From Streptomyces sp. 1-11 (GTDB lineage: Bacteria > Actinomycetota > Actinomycetes > Streptomycetales > Streptomycetaceae): DNA of 64,000 bases. The notes under the pieces were generated by a model. It ran no database searches. It had not been told where the DNA came from and saw nothing but the letters and a program-made list of their open reading frames with translations. Positions 50,010 through 58,373 of this stretch are shown here, in pieces (the stretch's first letter is position 1; each line of letters begins with the position of its first letter). A program made the translations under genes and the position numbers. The stretch lies in NCBI RefSeq assembly GCF_007176755.1, contig NZ_BJTV01000010.1:124001-188000 (forward strand). Reading direction: 5' to 3'.

Positions 50010-52652
50010 TCAGCCGAGGTCGCGCACCCCGATGGCCTGGATACCGCGGCCGTGCGTGGCCGCGTACAGGGTGCCGCCGTCCGGGCTGAGCTTCAGCTGC
50101 AGCACGGCGACGGCCGGGAGGGAGCCGACGCGCCGCCACTCGCTGTGACCCGGGGCGCGGTGGACGACACCGAGGTCGGTGGCGAGGACGAGACCGCCGT
50201 TCGGCGTCACCACGGCCGAGTCGGCCGGCACGTCGGGAAGGTTCGCCGAGACGTCCTTCCAGGTGGTGCCGCCGTCGGTGGACTCGAAGACGTGGCCGGC
50301 GCCGGCGCCGGGGCCCTCGGTCCAGTGCCGCGAGAAGCCGTTCACCGTGAGGAAGACGTGCTCGGCGTTCTTCGGGTCGACGGCGAAACCGCTGAGGTAC
50401 CGGTTGGGCACCGTGCCGTCCGCTCCGGTGGCCGGCAGGCTGATGTCGTGCCAGCCGGTGCCGTCCGCGTTGCCGACGGCGATGCCGCGGGCGAACCCGT
50501 CCTCGTTGCAGGGCCCGCACCAGGCCGCGTACACCTTGCCGCCCGAGGCGGCGACGGCGGTGGCGGTGCGGCCGGCGCCGAGGTCGTACACGCTGCGCCA
50601 CTCGGAGCCGCTGCGGATGGCGTAGCCGTGGTCCTGCACCCAGATGTGGCGGCCGCCCGCGATCCAGGTGGCGCTGTTCCTCAGGTCGGCGGCGAGCGGT
50701 GCGATGAAGCGGGCCTCGCCGGTGGCGTTGTCGGCCGGGGCCACGTTGTACGAGGTCGCCTTCGCGGGGTCGGTCATCCAGGAACCGTCGTTGACGGCGC
50801 AGTTCTGGGTGACCTGGACGGCGAGGTAGACGTACTCCTCGGCGAGGTTGCAGCCGTTCGCCGGGTCGGTGAGGGTGTCGCCGCCGTCACCGCCGAAGTC
50901 GGAACCCATCACCTTGTCGTCGCTGCGCAGGATCGACTGGCCGTTGTCCTGCAGACCGCCGGTGACGGCCACCCCGTGGTGGTCCGGGTCCTTGCCGACG
51001 CCCACCGAGTAGTACTGCAGGGTGTCGATGGTGCCGTCGTTGAGCGAGGCCCAGTCGGTGGCGTGGCCGGAGGAGTCCTGGGAACCGCGCACCGGGCGCC
51101 GGTACGCGCCGCCGTCGTTGCCGACGTAGACGTAGCTGCGGCCGTGGTAGCGGCCGATCGCCACGCCGTGCTGGTCGGAGTGCGTGGTCTGGCTGCAGCT
51201 TCCGGACTGCCGGGCGGGATCGATGCTCCAGCACGGGAAGTTGAAGTTCCAGTACGGGCCGACGGTGGACCAGGAGGCGCCGCCGTCCTTGGTCTCGTAG
51301 ACCTCTTCGAGGCCCGCGTACACGTGCTCGGGGTCGGCCGGGTCGACGGTCAGGAACTGGTTGTACCAGGCCTGTACGCCCGGCATGTATCCGGCGGTGG
51401 TCAGCGCGGAGCCGTCGGCGGCGAGCTGCTTGTAGTCGGCGATCCTGGTCCAGGGGCCGAAGGGCGAGGCGGCCCGGTAGATGCCCTGCAGGCCGCTGTC
51501 CGGGTTGGTGGCCATCTGCTCGGGCGACTGGTCGATCGCGTAGTAGCGCGAACCGTCGGCGGAGCGGGCGAAGGTGACCGTGCCCACGTTGCCGGCGTCG
51601 GTCGGCAGTTCGCCGAAGCCGCTGGTGATCCGCCGCCAGCCGCCCGCGGTCCGGGTGTAGAAGCCGTTGTAGTCGTCACCGCTGCGCCAGCCGACCGCGA
51701 GGATCACCCGGGAGGGGTTCTTCGGGTCGACGGCGATGTCGTTGGTGATGTTCTTGTACGCGGCGTGCGCGTCCGTCGCCTTCGAACCGCCGGGCAGGTA
51801 GTCGGGGTTGGGCGCGAACTCCAGCTTCCAGTGGCCGCGCAGGTTCTTGGTGGAGTGGCTCCACACGCCTTCGCTGGTCGCCGCCCAGACCTTGCCGCCG
51901 CCGAACCGCAGTTGGCGCACGGTGGTGCTCTCCAGCTCGTCGCCGCCGACCCGGCTGCGGGCGCTGAAGGCGCCGTGGTGCGGGTCGGACAGCACGTACA
52001 CGCCGCTGCCCAGGTAGGCGTCGGCGTTGGTGTTGGCCTCGCCGGTGCCGAGCCACAGCCGGCCGGCGCCGTCGACGGCGAGCGCGCCGGTGGACTGCGA
52101 GGGCAGCCGGTCGCTGATGGACCGCCAGTGGCCGCCGCCGGTCCGGGAACGCCACACTCCGCCGCCGGCGCTGCCCGCGTAGACGTAGCCGTCGTCGTCG
52201 GCGGCCATCGCGGCCATCCGGCCGGTGACTTCGCCGGACCCGCCGCTGGAGTTGGAGTCGATGTCGCGGTACCGGGGGTCGTCGGAGTCGTAGGCAAGTC
52301 CGGTGACGTGCCGCCAACTCCCCTTGGTCCGCTTCAGGTCGTTCAGGCTCCGCCAGGCGGCGCCGTAGGCGCCCGGTGCGACGACGCCCGGCGCGGTGCG
52401 GGCCTCGGCGTACTGGTCGGCGCCTTCGGCTATCTCGTCGGCCTCGTTGCCGTCGTCCCCGTCCTCCGGTTTCAGCCGGGGGGCGGCCCCCACCGTGTGC
52501 TCGCGCTGGGCGGCGAGCCGGTCGAGGGCGCGGACCCCGAAGGGACCGCCGTGGCCACCGGGCGCGGCGCTCGCGGGTATCGCGACGAGCCCGGCTGTTG
52601 CGGTGATGGCGCAGATCGTGAGCCATCGTCTTCTGCGGGTTGGTGCTGGCAC
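50010..52652 (-). CDS. Large secreted BNR/sortilin-type beta-propeller protein
   Basis: About 880 residues. The amino end has basic residues, a hydrophobic core (I-T-A-T-A-G-L-V-A-I-P) and A-S-A-A cleavage. The mature protein is made of many BNR-type propeller repeats: G-G-G-V-W-R-S, T-K-D-G-G-A-S-W, S-T-D-G-G-T-T-W and similar, plus Y-V-G-N-D-G-G-A-Y. Such tandem propellers occur in GH74-type xyloglucanases and in VPS10/sortilin-like exoproteins. The catalytic aspartates of GH74 could not be assigned, so an enzymatic role is open. GTG 52652 has GGGAGGATCCG before it. Transcribed alone. Confidence 0.85.
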   Translation of the reverse strand: MPAPTRRRRWLTICAITATAGLVAIPASAAPGGHGGPFGVRALDRLAAQREHTVGAAPRLKPEDGDDGNEADEIAEGADQYAEARTAPGVVAPGAYGAAWRSLNDLKRTKGSWRHVTGLAYDSDDPRYRDIDSNSSGGSGEVTGRMAAMAADDDGYVYAGSAGGGVWRSRTGGGHWRSISDRLPSQSTGALAVDGAGRLWLGTGEANTNADAYLGSGVYVLSDPHHGAFSARSRVGGDELESTTVRQLRFGGGKVWAATSEGVWSHSTKNLRGHWKLEFAPNPDYLPGGSKATDAHAAYKNITNDIAVDPKNPSRVILAVGWRSGDDYNGFYTRTAGGWRRITSGFGELPTDAGNVGTVTFARSADGSRYYAIDQSPEQMATNPDSGLQGIYRAASPFGPWTRIADYKQLAADGSALTTAGYMPGVQAWYNQFLTVDPADPEHVYAGLEEVYETKDGGASWSTVGPYWNFNFPCWSIDPARQSGSCSQTTHSDQHGVAIGRYHGRSYVYVGNDGGAYRRPVRGSQDSSGHATDWASLNDGTIDTLQYYSVGVGKDPDHHGVAVTGGLQDNGQSILRSDDKVMGSDFGGDGGDTLTDPANGCNLAEEYVYLAVQVTQNCAVNDGSWMTDPAKATSYNVAPADNATGEARFIAPLAADLRNSATWIAGGRHIWVQDHGYAIRSGSEWRSVYDLGAGRTATAVAASGGKVYAAWCGPCNEDGFARGIAVGNADGTGWHDISLPATGADGTVPNRYLSGFAVDPKNAEHVFLTVNGFSRHWTEGPGAGAGHVFESTDGGTTWKDVSANLPDVPADSAVVTPNGGLVLATDLGVVHRAPGHSEWRRVGSLPAVAVLQLKLSPDGGTLYAATHGRGIQAIGVRDLG

Positions 52653-52807
52653 CGGATCCTCCCGAACGGGTGTGGTACAGCCGTCGCAGCAGACCCGATC
52701 ACGAGCGGGCGGAGGGATCCGGCACTTGGCCAACTCTTTGTCCGGAACCTGACATTGCGAGAGAGAGGGCGGTGCGGACGCGGCGGGAGCCGGCCGCGGG
52801 CCCGCGT

Positions 52808-52838
52808 TTGACCCTCGACCTGGTCGAGGGCCCAGAGT
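52808..52838 (+). promoter_or_regulatory. MerR-type promoter with 19-bp spacer
   Basis: TTGACC (52808-52813) and CAGAGT (52833-52838) are separated by exactly 19 bases, and the spacer region carries the palindrome CCCTCGAC-CTG-GTCGAGGG (52812-52830). A stretched 19-bp spacer with the operator inside is the signature of MerR-activated promoters. It lies directly upstream of the MerR-clamp gene. Confidence 0.75.
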
Positions 52839-52857
52839 TGCGGGTGTGGAGAGCGAG

Positions 52858-53928
52858 ATGCGCAGTATCGGGGAGATGGCCCGCGACAGCGGACTGGGCG
52901 TGAGCGCCCTGCGGTTCTACGACCGGGCGGGTGTGCTGGTCCCGGTCCGGGTGGACCCGGTGAGCGGGTACCGCTGGTACGGCCCCGGACAGCTGGACGA
53001 GGCCCGGGTGCTGGCGCTGCTGCGCCGGGCCGGGATGCCGCTGGCCGACGTCCGGCTGGTACTGGCCGCCTGGTCCGGCGCCGACACCGGCCTGGTCCGC
53101 AAGCTGCTGCAGACCCACCTGGGCCGCCTGGAGGCGGGGCTGTCCGACGCCCGCACCGGGTTCTCCACGCTCCGAGCCCTACTCGACCAGAGGGAGAACC
53201 CCATGACCACCCCGCTCCGCACCGCCCCCGTGCACCTGTCCGTACCAGCGCCTGCCCTGGCGGCGGCCCTGGACGCGGTGCGCTTCGCGGTCGGCACCGA
53301 TCCCGAACTGCCCATGCTGGGCGGCGTCCTGTTCGACGCCGAAGGCGACGCCCTGAACACCGTGGCCACCGACCGCTACCGAATGGCGGTCGCCCGGGCC
53401 GCGACCACCGGACACGACGGCACGGGCGCCCGGTTCCTCGTGCCCGCTCCGCTCACCGACGCCATGCGGGCGCTCCTGGACGGCACGGAGACCGCCCGGC
53501 TGACCCTGGACGGCGACCGGGTGACGCTGGAGGCCGGCGACCGCCAGGTGGCCGGCCTCCACCTCGGCCACGAGTTCCCCGACTACCGCCGCCTGGTCCA
53601 GCTCCCGGCGGGACGCCGCGCCCTCGTCGACGCGCCCGCCTTCCGCGAGGCGCTGGCGACCGGACCGGTCCACGAACAGGACGGCTCCGCGGCCGTCCTG
53701 AGCGTCCTGGACATCACGGACGACGGCACGGCGACCGTCTGCGAGGACACCGAACCGGGCCAGGGCCGCATCGCCGTCAACCGCGACTTCCTCCTGCAGG
53801 CCCTCACCGCCGTGCCCCACACCCACCTCGTCCTGGAGTCCACCTCCCCGACGGCCCCCCTGGCGATCCGCCACCCCGACGACGACCACACCTTCTCCCT
53901 CCTCATGCCGGTGCGGCTGGAGGACTGA
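52858..53928 (+). CDS. MerR helix-turn-helix fused to a DNA polymerase III beta-clamp-like domain
   Basis: 356 residues. Residues 1-70 are a MerR winged helix (S-I-G-E-M-A-R-D-S-G-L-G-V-S-A-L-R-F-Y-D-R-A-G). A coiled-coil helix follows to about 110. From about 115 to the end the sequence is a sliding-clamp fold: A-V-R-F-A-V-G-T-D-P-E-L-P-M-L-G-G-V-L-F, then A-T-D-R-Y-R-M-A-V, G-H-E-F-P-D-Y-R-R-L, and A-V-N-R-D-F-L-L-Q-A-L. This covers about 240 residues, two-thirds of a full clamp. ATG 52858 lies after GTGGAGAGCGAG. AGGGAGAACCCC before an in-frame ATG at 53203 could give a separate clamp-only product. Confidence 0.85.
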   Translation: MRSIGEMARDSGLGVSALRFYDRAGVLVPVRVDPVSGYRWYGPGQLDEARVLALLRRAGMPLADVRLVLAAWSGADTGLVRKLLQTHLGRLEAGLSDARTGFSTLRALLDQRENPMTTPLRTAPVHLSVPAPALAAALDAVRFAVGTDPELPMLGGVLFDAEGDALNTVATDRYRMAVARAATTGHDGTGARFLVPAPLTDAMRALLDGTETARLTLDGDRVTLEAGDRQVAGLHLGHEFPDYRRLVQLPAGRRALVDAPAFREALATGPVHEQDGSAAVLSVLDITDDGTATVCEDTEPGQGRIAVNRDFLLQALTAVPHTHLVLESTSPTAPLAIRHPDDDHTFSLLMPVRLED

Positions 53929-53947
53929 GGCGACGGTGAAGTGACAG

Positions 53948-54342
53948 ATGGGGCCGCCCAGCGCCAAGATCGTCCTGCTGGGTTGCCCCCAGCTCTTCGA
54001 CGAGGACTCCCTCACCCGTGCGAGCGGCGTCGGCGGGCGGGGATGATCCGCATCAACGCCATGGCCCGGACCATGGCGAGCGCACAGCAGCAGATGGTCA
54101 CGACGCTGCACTCGTCCGGCGTGCCGGTGAGCTACGAGTCGCCCGATCCGGACTTCGCGGGCCGGCGCGCCTGCGGCGATCCCGAGGGCATCAACAAGAT
54201 CGTCGTCGCCCCGCAGGGGAACGGTGACTTCCGCTGCAAGCCGGGAGGAAGCTGGTGCGTCAGCCGGGAGAGTTTCCACCCCCCCGGGACCGGTACGAGC
54301 GCCTACGCGCAGGCGTTCGCCCGTGCCGTGGGCAAGCTGTGA
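53948..54342 (+). pseudogene. Truncated and frameshifted SGNH/GDSL hydrolase
   Basis: Only the carboxyl third of a secreted GDSL lipase remains. One frame (53948-54046) reads A-K-I-V-L-L-G-C-P-Q-L-F-D-E-D-S-L and stops at TGA 54044. The next frame continues from 54043 with I-N-A-M-A-R-T-M-A-S-A-Q-Q-Q, then A-C-G-D-P-E-G-I-N and S-R-E-S-F-H-P, whose His belongs to the catalytic set. The amino part with the GDSL serine, expected to be some 200 residues, is absent, and the MerR-clamp gene ends only 20 bases before the remnant. Confidence 0.7.
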
Positions 54343-54348
54343 CCCGCC

Positions 54349-54480
54349 GTGCCCGCTGACGGCCGGGGCAGGACCGCCGGGTGGGCGAAGGCGCTGGCCG
54401 CCTTCGTCCTCCTGGTCCTGTTCCCGCTGGTGATCTGGTTGTTCGTCTCCTTCCACGGGTCGGGCGCGTTCCCCTGGTGA
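54349..54480 (+). CDS. Single-TM small membrane protein, 43 residues
   Basis: GTG at 54349 opens a short frame: a basic amino end (G-R-G-R-T-A-G-W-A-K), a hydrophobic helix (A-F-V-L-L-V-L-F-P-L-V-I-W-L-F-V) and a short tail ending G-A-F-P-W. It starts 6 bases after the GDSL remnant and reads as a proper membrane-anchored miniprotein. Family unknown. It may have been co-expressed with the now broken lipase. Confidence 0.5.
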   Translation: MPADGRGRTAGWAKALAAFVLLVLFPLVIWLFVSFHGSGAFPW

Positions 54481-54546
54481 GACCGATGAGGCTGTCCGGG
54501 GACGGGGTAAATCCCTGCCCCCGGCGCAAGCGCTCTCTGTACACCG

Positions 54547-54591
54547 GACAGGGCCCCGGCCACCGTGCGACACGGTGGCCGGGGCCCTGTC
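54547..54591. terminator. 21-bp-stem bidirectional terminator
   Basis: Two perfect 21-base arms (the left begins GACAGGGCCCCGGCC) enclose the loop CGA. It lies between the convergent small membrane protein and alpha-glucosidase genes. Confidence 0.85.
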
Positions 54592-54695
54592 GCGGCCCGT
54601 GGGCGCTCAGGCACGTCGCGGCCGCGGGGCGCTCAGGCACGTCGCGGCCGGTGGGCGCTCAGGCGCGTGGCGGCCGCGGGGCGCTCAGGCGCGCA
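54592..54695. repeat. Four tandem 26-bp repeats over the glucosidase stop codon
   Basis: Units at 54592, 54618, 54644 and 54670 follow GCGGCC(C/G)(G/C)(T/G)GGGCGCTCAGGC. Each contains GCTCA, the minus-strand TGAGC of the stop-codon context; the fourth unit holds the true stop of the alpha-glucosidase gene. The array is thus repeated duplication of the gene's 3' end. Confidence 0.9.
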
Positions 54696-56289
54696 GCCAC
54701 ACCGCCGTGTCACGCGGCAGCCGGCCCGCTTCGTCCAGCGGGCCGCTGGCGAGCAGCAGCGCCTCGTGCGGCGGGAGTCCGGCCAGCCGCCCGGAGAGGT
54801 TGACGACGCAGACCAGACCGGGCGCCCGGGCGAAGGCCAGCACTCCGTCAGCGGCGGGCAGCCAGGTGAGGGGGCCGTCCCCGAGGCCCGGCTCGCAGCG
54901 GCGCAGTCGCAGGGCCGCGCGGTACAGCGCGAGCATGGAGTCCGGGTCGGCCGTCTGCCGGTCGACGGCGTAGCGGCCCCAGCCCTCGGGCTGCGGGAGC
55001 CAGGGCCCGGCCCCGGTGCCGAATCCGCACCAGGGGGCGTCGGCCTCCCACGGCAGCGGGACGCGGCAGCCGTCCCGTCCCGGGTCGGTGCCTCCCGAGC
55101 GGAAGTGCATGGGGTCCTGGATGCTCGCCCGCGGGACGTCGGCCTCGGGCAGCCCCAGCTCCTCCCCCTGGTAGAGGTAGACCGAGCCGGGCAGGGCCAG
55201 GGTCAGCAGGGCGGCGGCGCGGGCCCGCCGGGTGCCCAGCGCCAGGTCGGTCGGGGTGCCGAAGGTCTTCTTCGCGAAGTCGAACGAGGTGTCGGCACGC
55301 CCGTAGCGGGTGACGGTACGGGTGACGTCGTGGTTGCACAGCACCCAGGTGGCGGGGGCTCCGACGGGGGCGTGCTCGGCGAGGGTGTCGTCGATCGCGC
55401 GCCGCAGCCGGTCCGGCTCCCAGGGGCAGGCGAGGAAGTTGAAGTTGAAGGCGGTGTGCAGCTCGTCGGGGCGCAGGTAGCGGGCGAAGCGCTCGGCGTC
55501 CGGCAGCCAGACCTCGCCGACGAACACCGCCCCGTACTCGTCGGCGATCGACCGCCAGGAGCGGTAGACGTCGTGCAGCTCGTCCTGGTCGATGTACGGG
55601 TGCGGGTCCACGCCCTCCTCGAAGTCGGCTAGCGCGGGATCCTTGACCAGCAGGGCGGCGGAGTCGATGCGCACGCCGGCGACGCCGCGTTCGAACCAGA
55701 ACCGCAGGATCTCCTCGTGCTCCCGGCGGACCGCGGGGTGGGCCCAGTTGAGGTCGGGCTGCTGCGGGGTGAACAGGTGCAGGTACCACTCGCCGTCGGG
55801 CACCCGGGTCCAGGTGGGGCCGGAGAACTGCGACGGCCAGTCGTTGGGCGGCAGTTCGCCGTTCTCGCCGCGCCCGGTCCGGAAGTGGAACAGCTCCCGC
55901 TCGGGGCTGCCGGGCCCGGCGGCCAGCGCGGCGCGGAACCAGGGGTGCTGGTCGGAGACGTGGTTCGGGACGATGTCGACGATGACGCGGATGCCCAGTT
56001 CGGCGGCCTCCGCGATGAGCTTCTCGGCTTCGGCGAGGGTGCCGAACGCCGGGTCGATGGTGCGGTAGTCGGAGACGTCGTAGCCGCCGTCCACCAGCGG
56101 GGAGGCGTACCAGGGGGTGAACCAGACGGCGTCGACGCCCAGTTGCGCGAGGTGGGGCAGTCTCGCCCGGACTCCCGCGAGGTCCCCGGTGCCGTCGCCG
56201 TCGCCGTCGGCGAAGCTGCGCGGGTACACCTGGTAAATGACGGCTTCGCGCCACCAGTCGTCGGTGCGGGGCGAGTGAGGGGCTGCCAA
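54685..56289 (-). CDS. GH13 alpha-glucosidase
   Basis: 534 residues of the glycoside hydrolase 13 family. The four conserved regions are visible: V-D-I-V-P-N-H, G-V-R-I-D-S-A-A (nucleophile Asp), F-V-G-E-V-W (acid/base Glu) and V-L-C-N-H-D-V-T-R. The opening W-W-R-E-A-V-I-Y-Q-V-Y-P-R-S-F is that of oligo-alpha-glucosidases. No signal peptide, so it acts in the cytosol on imported alpha-glucosides. The start is TTG 56289, with AAGGA 8 bases upstream. It is the last gene of the alpha-glucoside-type importer operon, matching the order of aglE-F-G-A loci in Streptomyces. Confidence 0.92.
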   Translation of the reverse strand: MAAPHSPRTDDWWREAVIYQVYPRSFADGDGDGTGDLAGVRARLPHLAQLGVDAVWFTPWYASPLVDGGYDVSDYRTIDPAFGTLAEAEKLIAEAAELGIRVIVDIVPNHVSDQHPWFRAALAAGPGSPERELFHFRTGRGENGELPPNDWPSQFSGPTWTRVPDGEWYLHLFTPQQPDLNWAHPAVRREHEEILRFWFERGVAGVRIDSAALLVKDPALADFEEGVDPHPYIDQDELHDVYRSWRSIADEYGAVFVGEVWLPDAERFARYLRPDELHTAFNFNFLACPWEPDRLRRAIDDTLAEHAPVGAPATWVLCNHDVTRTVTRYGRADTSFDFAKKTFGTPTDLALGTRRARAAALLTLALPGSVYLYQGEELGLPEADVPRASIQDPMHFRSGGTDPGRDGCRVPLPWEADAPWCGFGTGAGPWLPQPEGWGRYAVDRQTADPDSMLALYRAALRLRRCEPGLGDGPLTWLPAADGVLAFARAPGLVCVVNLSGRLAGLPPHEALLLASGPLDEAGRLPRDTAVWLRA

Positions 56290-56401
56290 CTGACGTTCCT
56301 TTCGGGCAGGGTGGATCTCCGCCGCCGGCCCGGATGCTGCGGGGCGTCGGACGGGCCGGCGGCGAAGGCTGGGGAGGGCAGGACGGGGGCGGGCCGTGCG
56401 G

Positions 56402-57277
56402 TCAGCCCTTGAGGCCGCCGGCGGTCAGGCCGCTCATGATGTTCCGCTGGAAGACCAGGAAGATCAGCAGGGTCGGCAGCGAGGCGATCGTCAGGGCGGC
56501 GATCAGGATGTTCACGGGCACCCCGGTGGAGAGCGAGTAGATGCCCACGTTGAGCGTCTGCCTGGTCGGGTCGGGAAGGGTGAGCATCGGCCAGAGGAAG
56601 TCCTTCCAGACGCCGACGATCGCGAAGATCGACACCACCCCGAGGATGGGCCGGGAGAGGGGCAGCACGATCGACCACAGGACGCGCGTCGGGGAGGCGC
56701 CGTCCATGGCGGCCGCGTCGAGGAGTTCCTTCGGGATGGAGTCGAAGAACCGCTTCAGCAGGAAGATGTTGAAGGCGTTGGTGACGGAGGGCAGCCAGAT
56801 CGCCCACGGCGAGTCGAGCAGGTTGCGGTGCACGAACGGCACGTCGAGGACGGTCAGGTACTGGGGTACGACGAGCACGGTGGCCGGGATCATGAGCGTG
56901 GCCAGCATCATGCCGAGGATCGCCTTGCCGAGGACCGGGCGCAGCCTGGACAGCGAGTAGGCGGCGGCGACGTCCAGGACGAGCTGGCAGGCCAGCGCGC
57001 CGAACGCGTAGAACGTCGTGTTGAGCAGCAGCCGGGAGAGGTCCATGACGTCCCAGGCGCGGCTGTAGTTGCCCGGCGTGAAGGACCTCGGCACCAGGGT
57101 CGGCGGGGTCTGGATCACCTCCTGGGGGTCCTTGACCCCGCTGGAGGCCAGCCAGTACAGCGGTCCGAGGAACACCAGGGTGAAGGCCGCGACGACCACG
57201 GTGAACGCCGCCCAGTACAGGAACCTGCCGCGTGACTTGGCGAGTTGGGCCGGTGAGATGAGTGTGCGCGTGGACAT
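56402..57277 (-). CDS. Alpha-glucoside-type ABC permease, MalG type
   Basis: 291 residues, six membrane segments, EAA loop D-A-A-A-M-D-G-A-S-P-T-R-V-L-W-S-I-V-L-P, and a C-terminal G-G-L-K-G typical of CUT1 permeases. ATG 57277 follows GGGGGAGACCGGC. It lies 15 bases after the partner permease. Confidence 0.92.
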   Translation of the reverse strand: MSTRTLISPAQLAKSRGRFLYWAAFTVVVAAFTLVFLGPLYWLASSGVKDPQEVIQTPPTLVPRSFTPGNYSRAWDVMDLSRLLLNTTFYAFGALACQLVLDVAAAYSLSRLRPVLGKAILGMMLATLMIPATVLVVPQYLTVLDVPFVHRNLLDSPWAIWLPSVTNAFNIFLLKRFFDSIPKELLDAAAMDGASPTRVLWSIVLPLSRPILGVVSIFAIVGVWKDFLWPMLTLPDPTRQTLNVGIYSLSTGVPVNILIAALTIASLPTLLIFLVFQRNIMSGLTAGGLKG

Positions 57278-57292
57278 GCCGGTCTCCCCCGT

Positions 57293-58252
57293 CTACTCGT
57301 CGCCGGCGCGGCTGAGCCGCACGTACGCCGCCGAGAACCCGGCGAGGAGTACGAGCAGGAGCAGGCCGAGCGCCGCCGCGGCACCGTAGTTGTTGAAGTT
57401 GAAGGCGTACTGGTAGATCAGGTAGACGACGGTGGTGGTCGAACCCTCGGGGCCGGCGCCGCCGGTGAGCAGGAACGGCTCGACGAAGACCTGCATGGTC
57501 GCGATGACCTGCATCAGCAGCATCAGCGAGAGGACCAGCCGGGTCTGCGGGACCGTGACGTGCCAGACCTTGCGCAGCAGGCCGGCGCCGTCGAGCTCGG
57601 CCGCCTCGTACAGCTCGCCGGGGATGCCCTGGAGCGCGGCGAGGTAGATCAGGGTCGCGCCGCCCATGTTCATCCAGGTCGAGGCGATGACGACGGACAG
57701 CATCGACAGGCCGGGGTCCTGCAGCCACTGCTGCTCGGGCAGGTGCAGGAAGCCCAGCAACTCGTTGAGCAGACCGTACCCGGGGTCGTAGAGGTACTTG
57801 AAGAGCAGTACGGAGGCGACCGGCGGGAGCATCACGGGCAGGTAGACCAGGAGCCGGAGGTAGCCCTGGCCGTGCCGGAACTCGTTGATGACGATGGCGG
57901 TGACGAAGGGCACCGCGAAGCCGAGGAGCAGCGCCAGCAGGGTGAACAGCAGGGTGTTGCGCCAGGCCTGCCAGAAGGCGGGGTCGTGGTAGACGGTCTC
58001 GAGGTTGTCCAGGCCGACCCAGCGGGTCCCGCCGTTGCCGGTCTTCTGGAACGCGAGGGCGAACTCCCTGATCATGGGGTACCAGGAGAACACCGCGAAG
58101 CAGACGACCGCGCCGATGAGGAAGCCGTGGGCGGTCAGGTTGCGCCGCAGGCTCCGGGCGAACCGGCCGTCGGGGGGCGGCGGGCCCGCGGTGCGCGGGG
58201 ATGCCGGGCGGGCGGGGCCCGCCGTGCTCGGGGTCAGACTGGGGGCCGCCAT
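57293..58252 (-). CDS. Alpha-glucoside-type ABC permease, MalF type
   Basis: 319 residues with a Pro/Ala-rich cytoplasmic amino end and six to seven membrane segments; EAA loop E-A-A-E-L-D-G-A-G-L-L-R-K-V-W-H-V-T-V-P. ATG 58252 follows AAGGAGCGACG. A hairpin separates it from the binding-protein gene. Confidence 0.92.
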   Translation of the reverse strand: MAAPSLTPSTAGPARPASPRTAGPPPPDGRFARSLRRNLTAHGFLIGAVVCFAVFSWYPMIREFALAFQKTGNGGTRWVGLDNLETVYHDPAFWQAWRNTLLFTLLALLLGFAVPFVTAIVINEFRHGQGYLRLLVYLPVMLPPVASVLLFKYLYDPGYGLLNELLGFLHLPEQQWLQDPGLSMLSVVIASTWMNMGGATLIYLAALQGIPGELYEAAELDGAGLLRKVWHVTVPQTRLVLSLMLLMQVIATMQVFVEPFLLTGGAGPEGSTTTVVYLIYQYAFNFNNYGAAAALGLLLLVLLAGFSAAYVRLSRAGDE

Positions 58253-58334
58253 CGTCGCTCCTTGGTGCTCGGCTGCCGGGTTGCTGGGGCACAGGGGCCG
58301 CGGGGGTCGGGCCGCGGCGGCGCGGACGCGGTGC

Positions 58335-58368
58335 TCCCGGCGGGGGCCGCCCGTGGGCCCCGCCGGGA
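58335..58368 (-). promoter_or_regulatory. Intra-operon hairpin behind the binding-protein gene
   Basis: TCCCGGCGGGG and CCCCGCCGGGA are perfect 11-base arms around a 12-base loop, 5 bases after the binding-protein stop. Such hairpins commonly stabilise or partly terminate transcripts so that the binding protein is made in excess over the permeases. Confidence 0.55.
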
Positions 58369-58373
58369 ACCGG

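Noticed and set aside
54592..54695. Four repeats with regular spacing as a possible CRISPR array
   Set aside because: The units are contiguous and have no spacers, and no cas gene is near.
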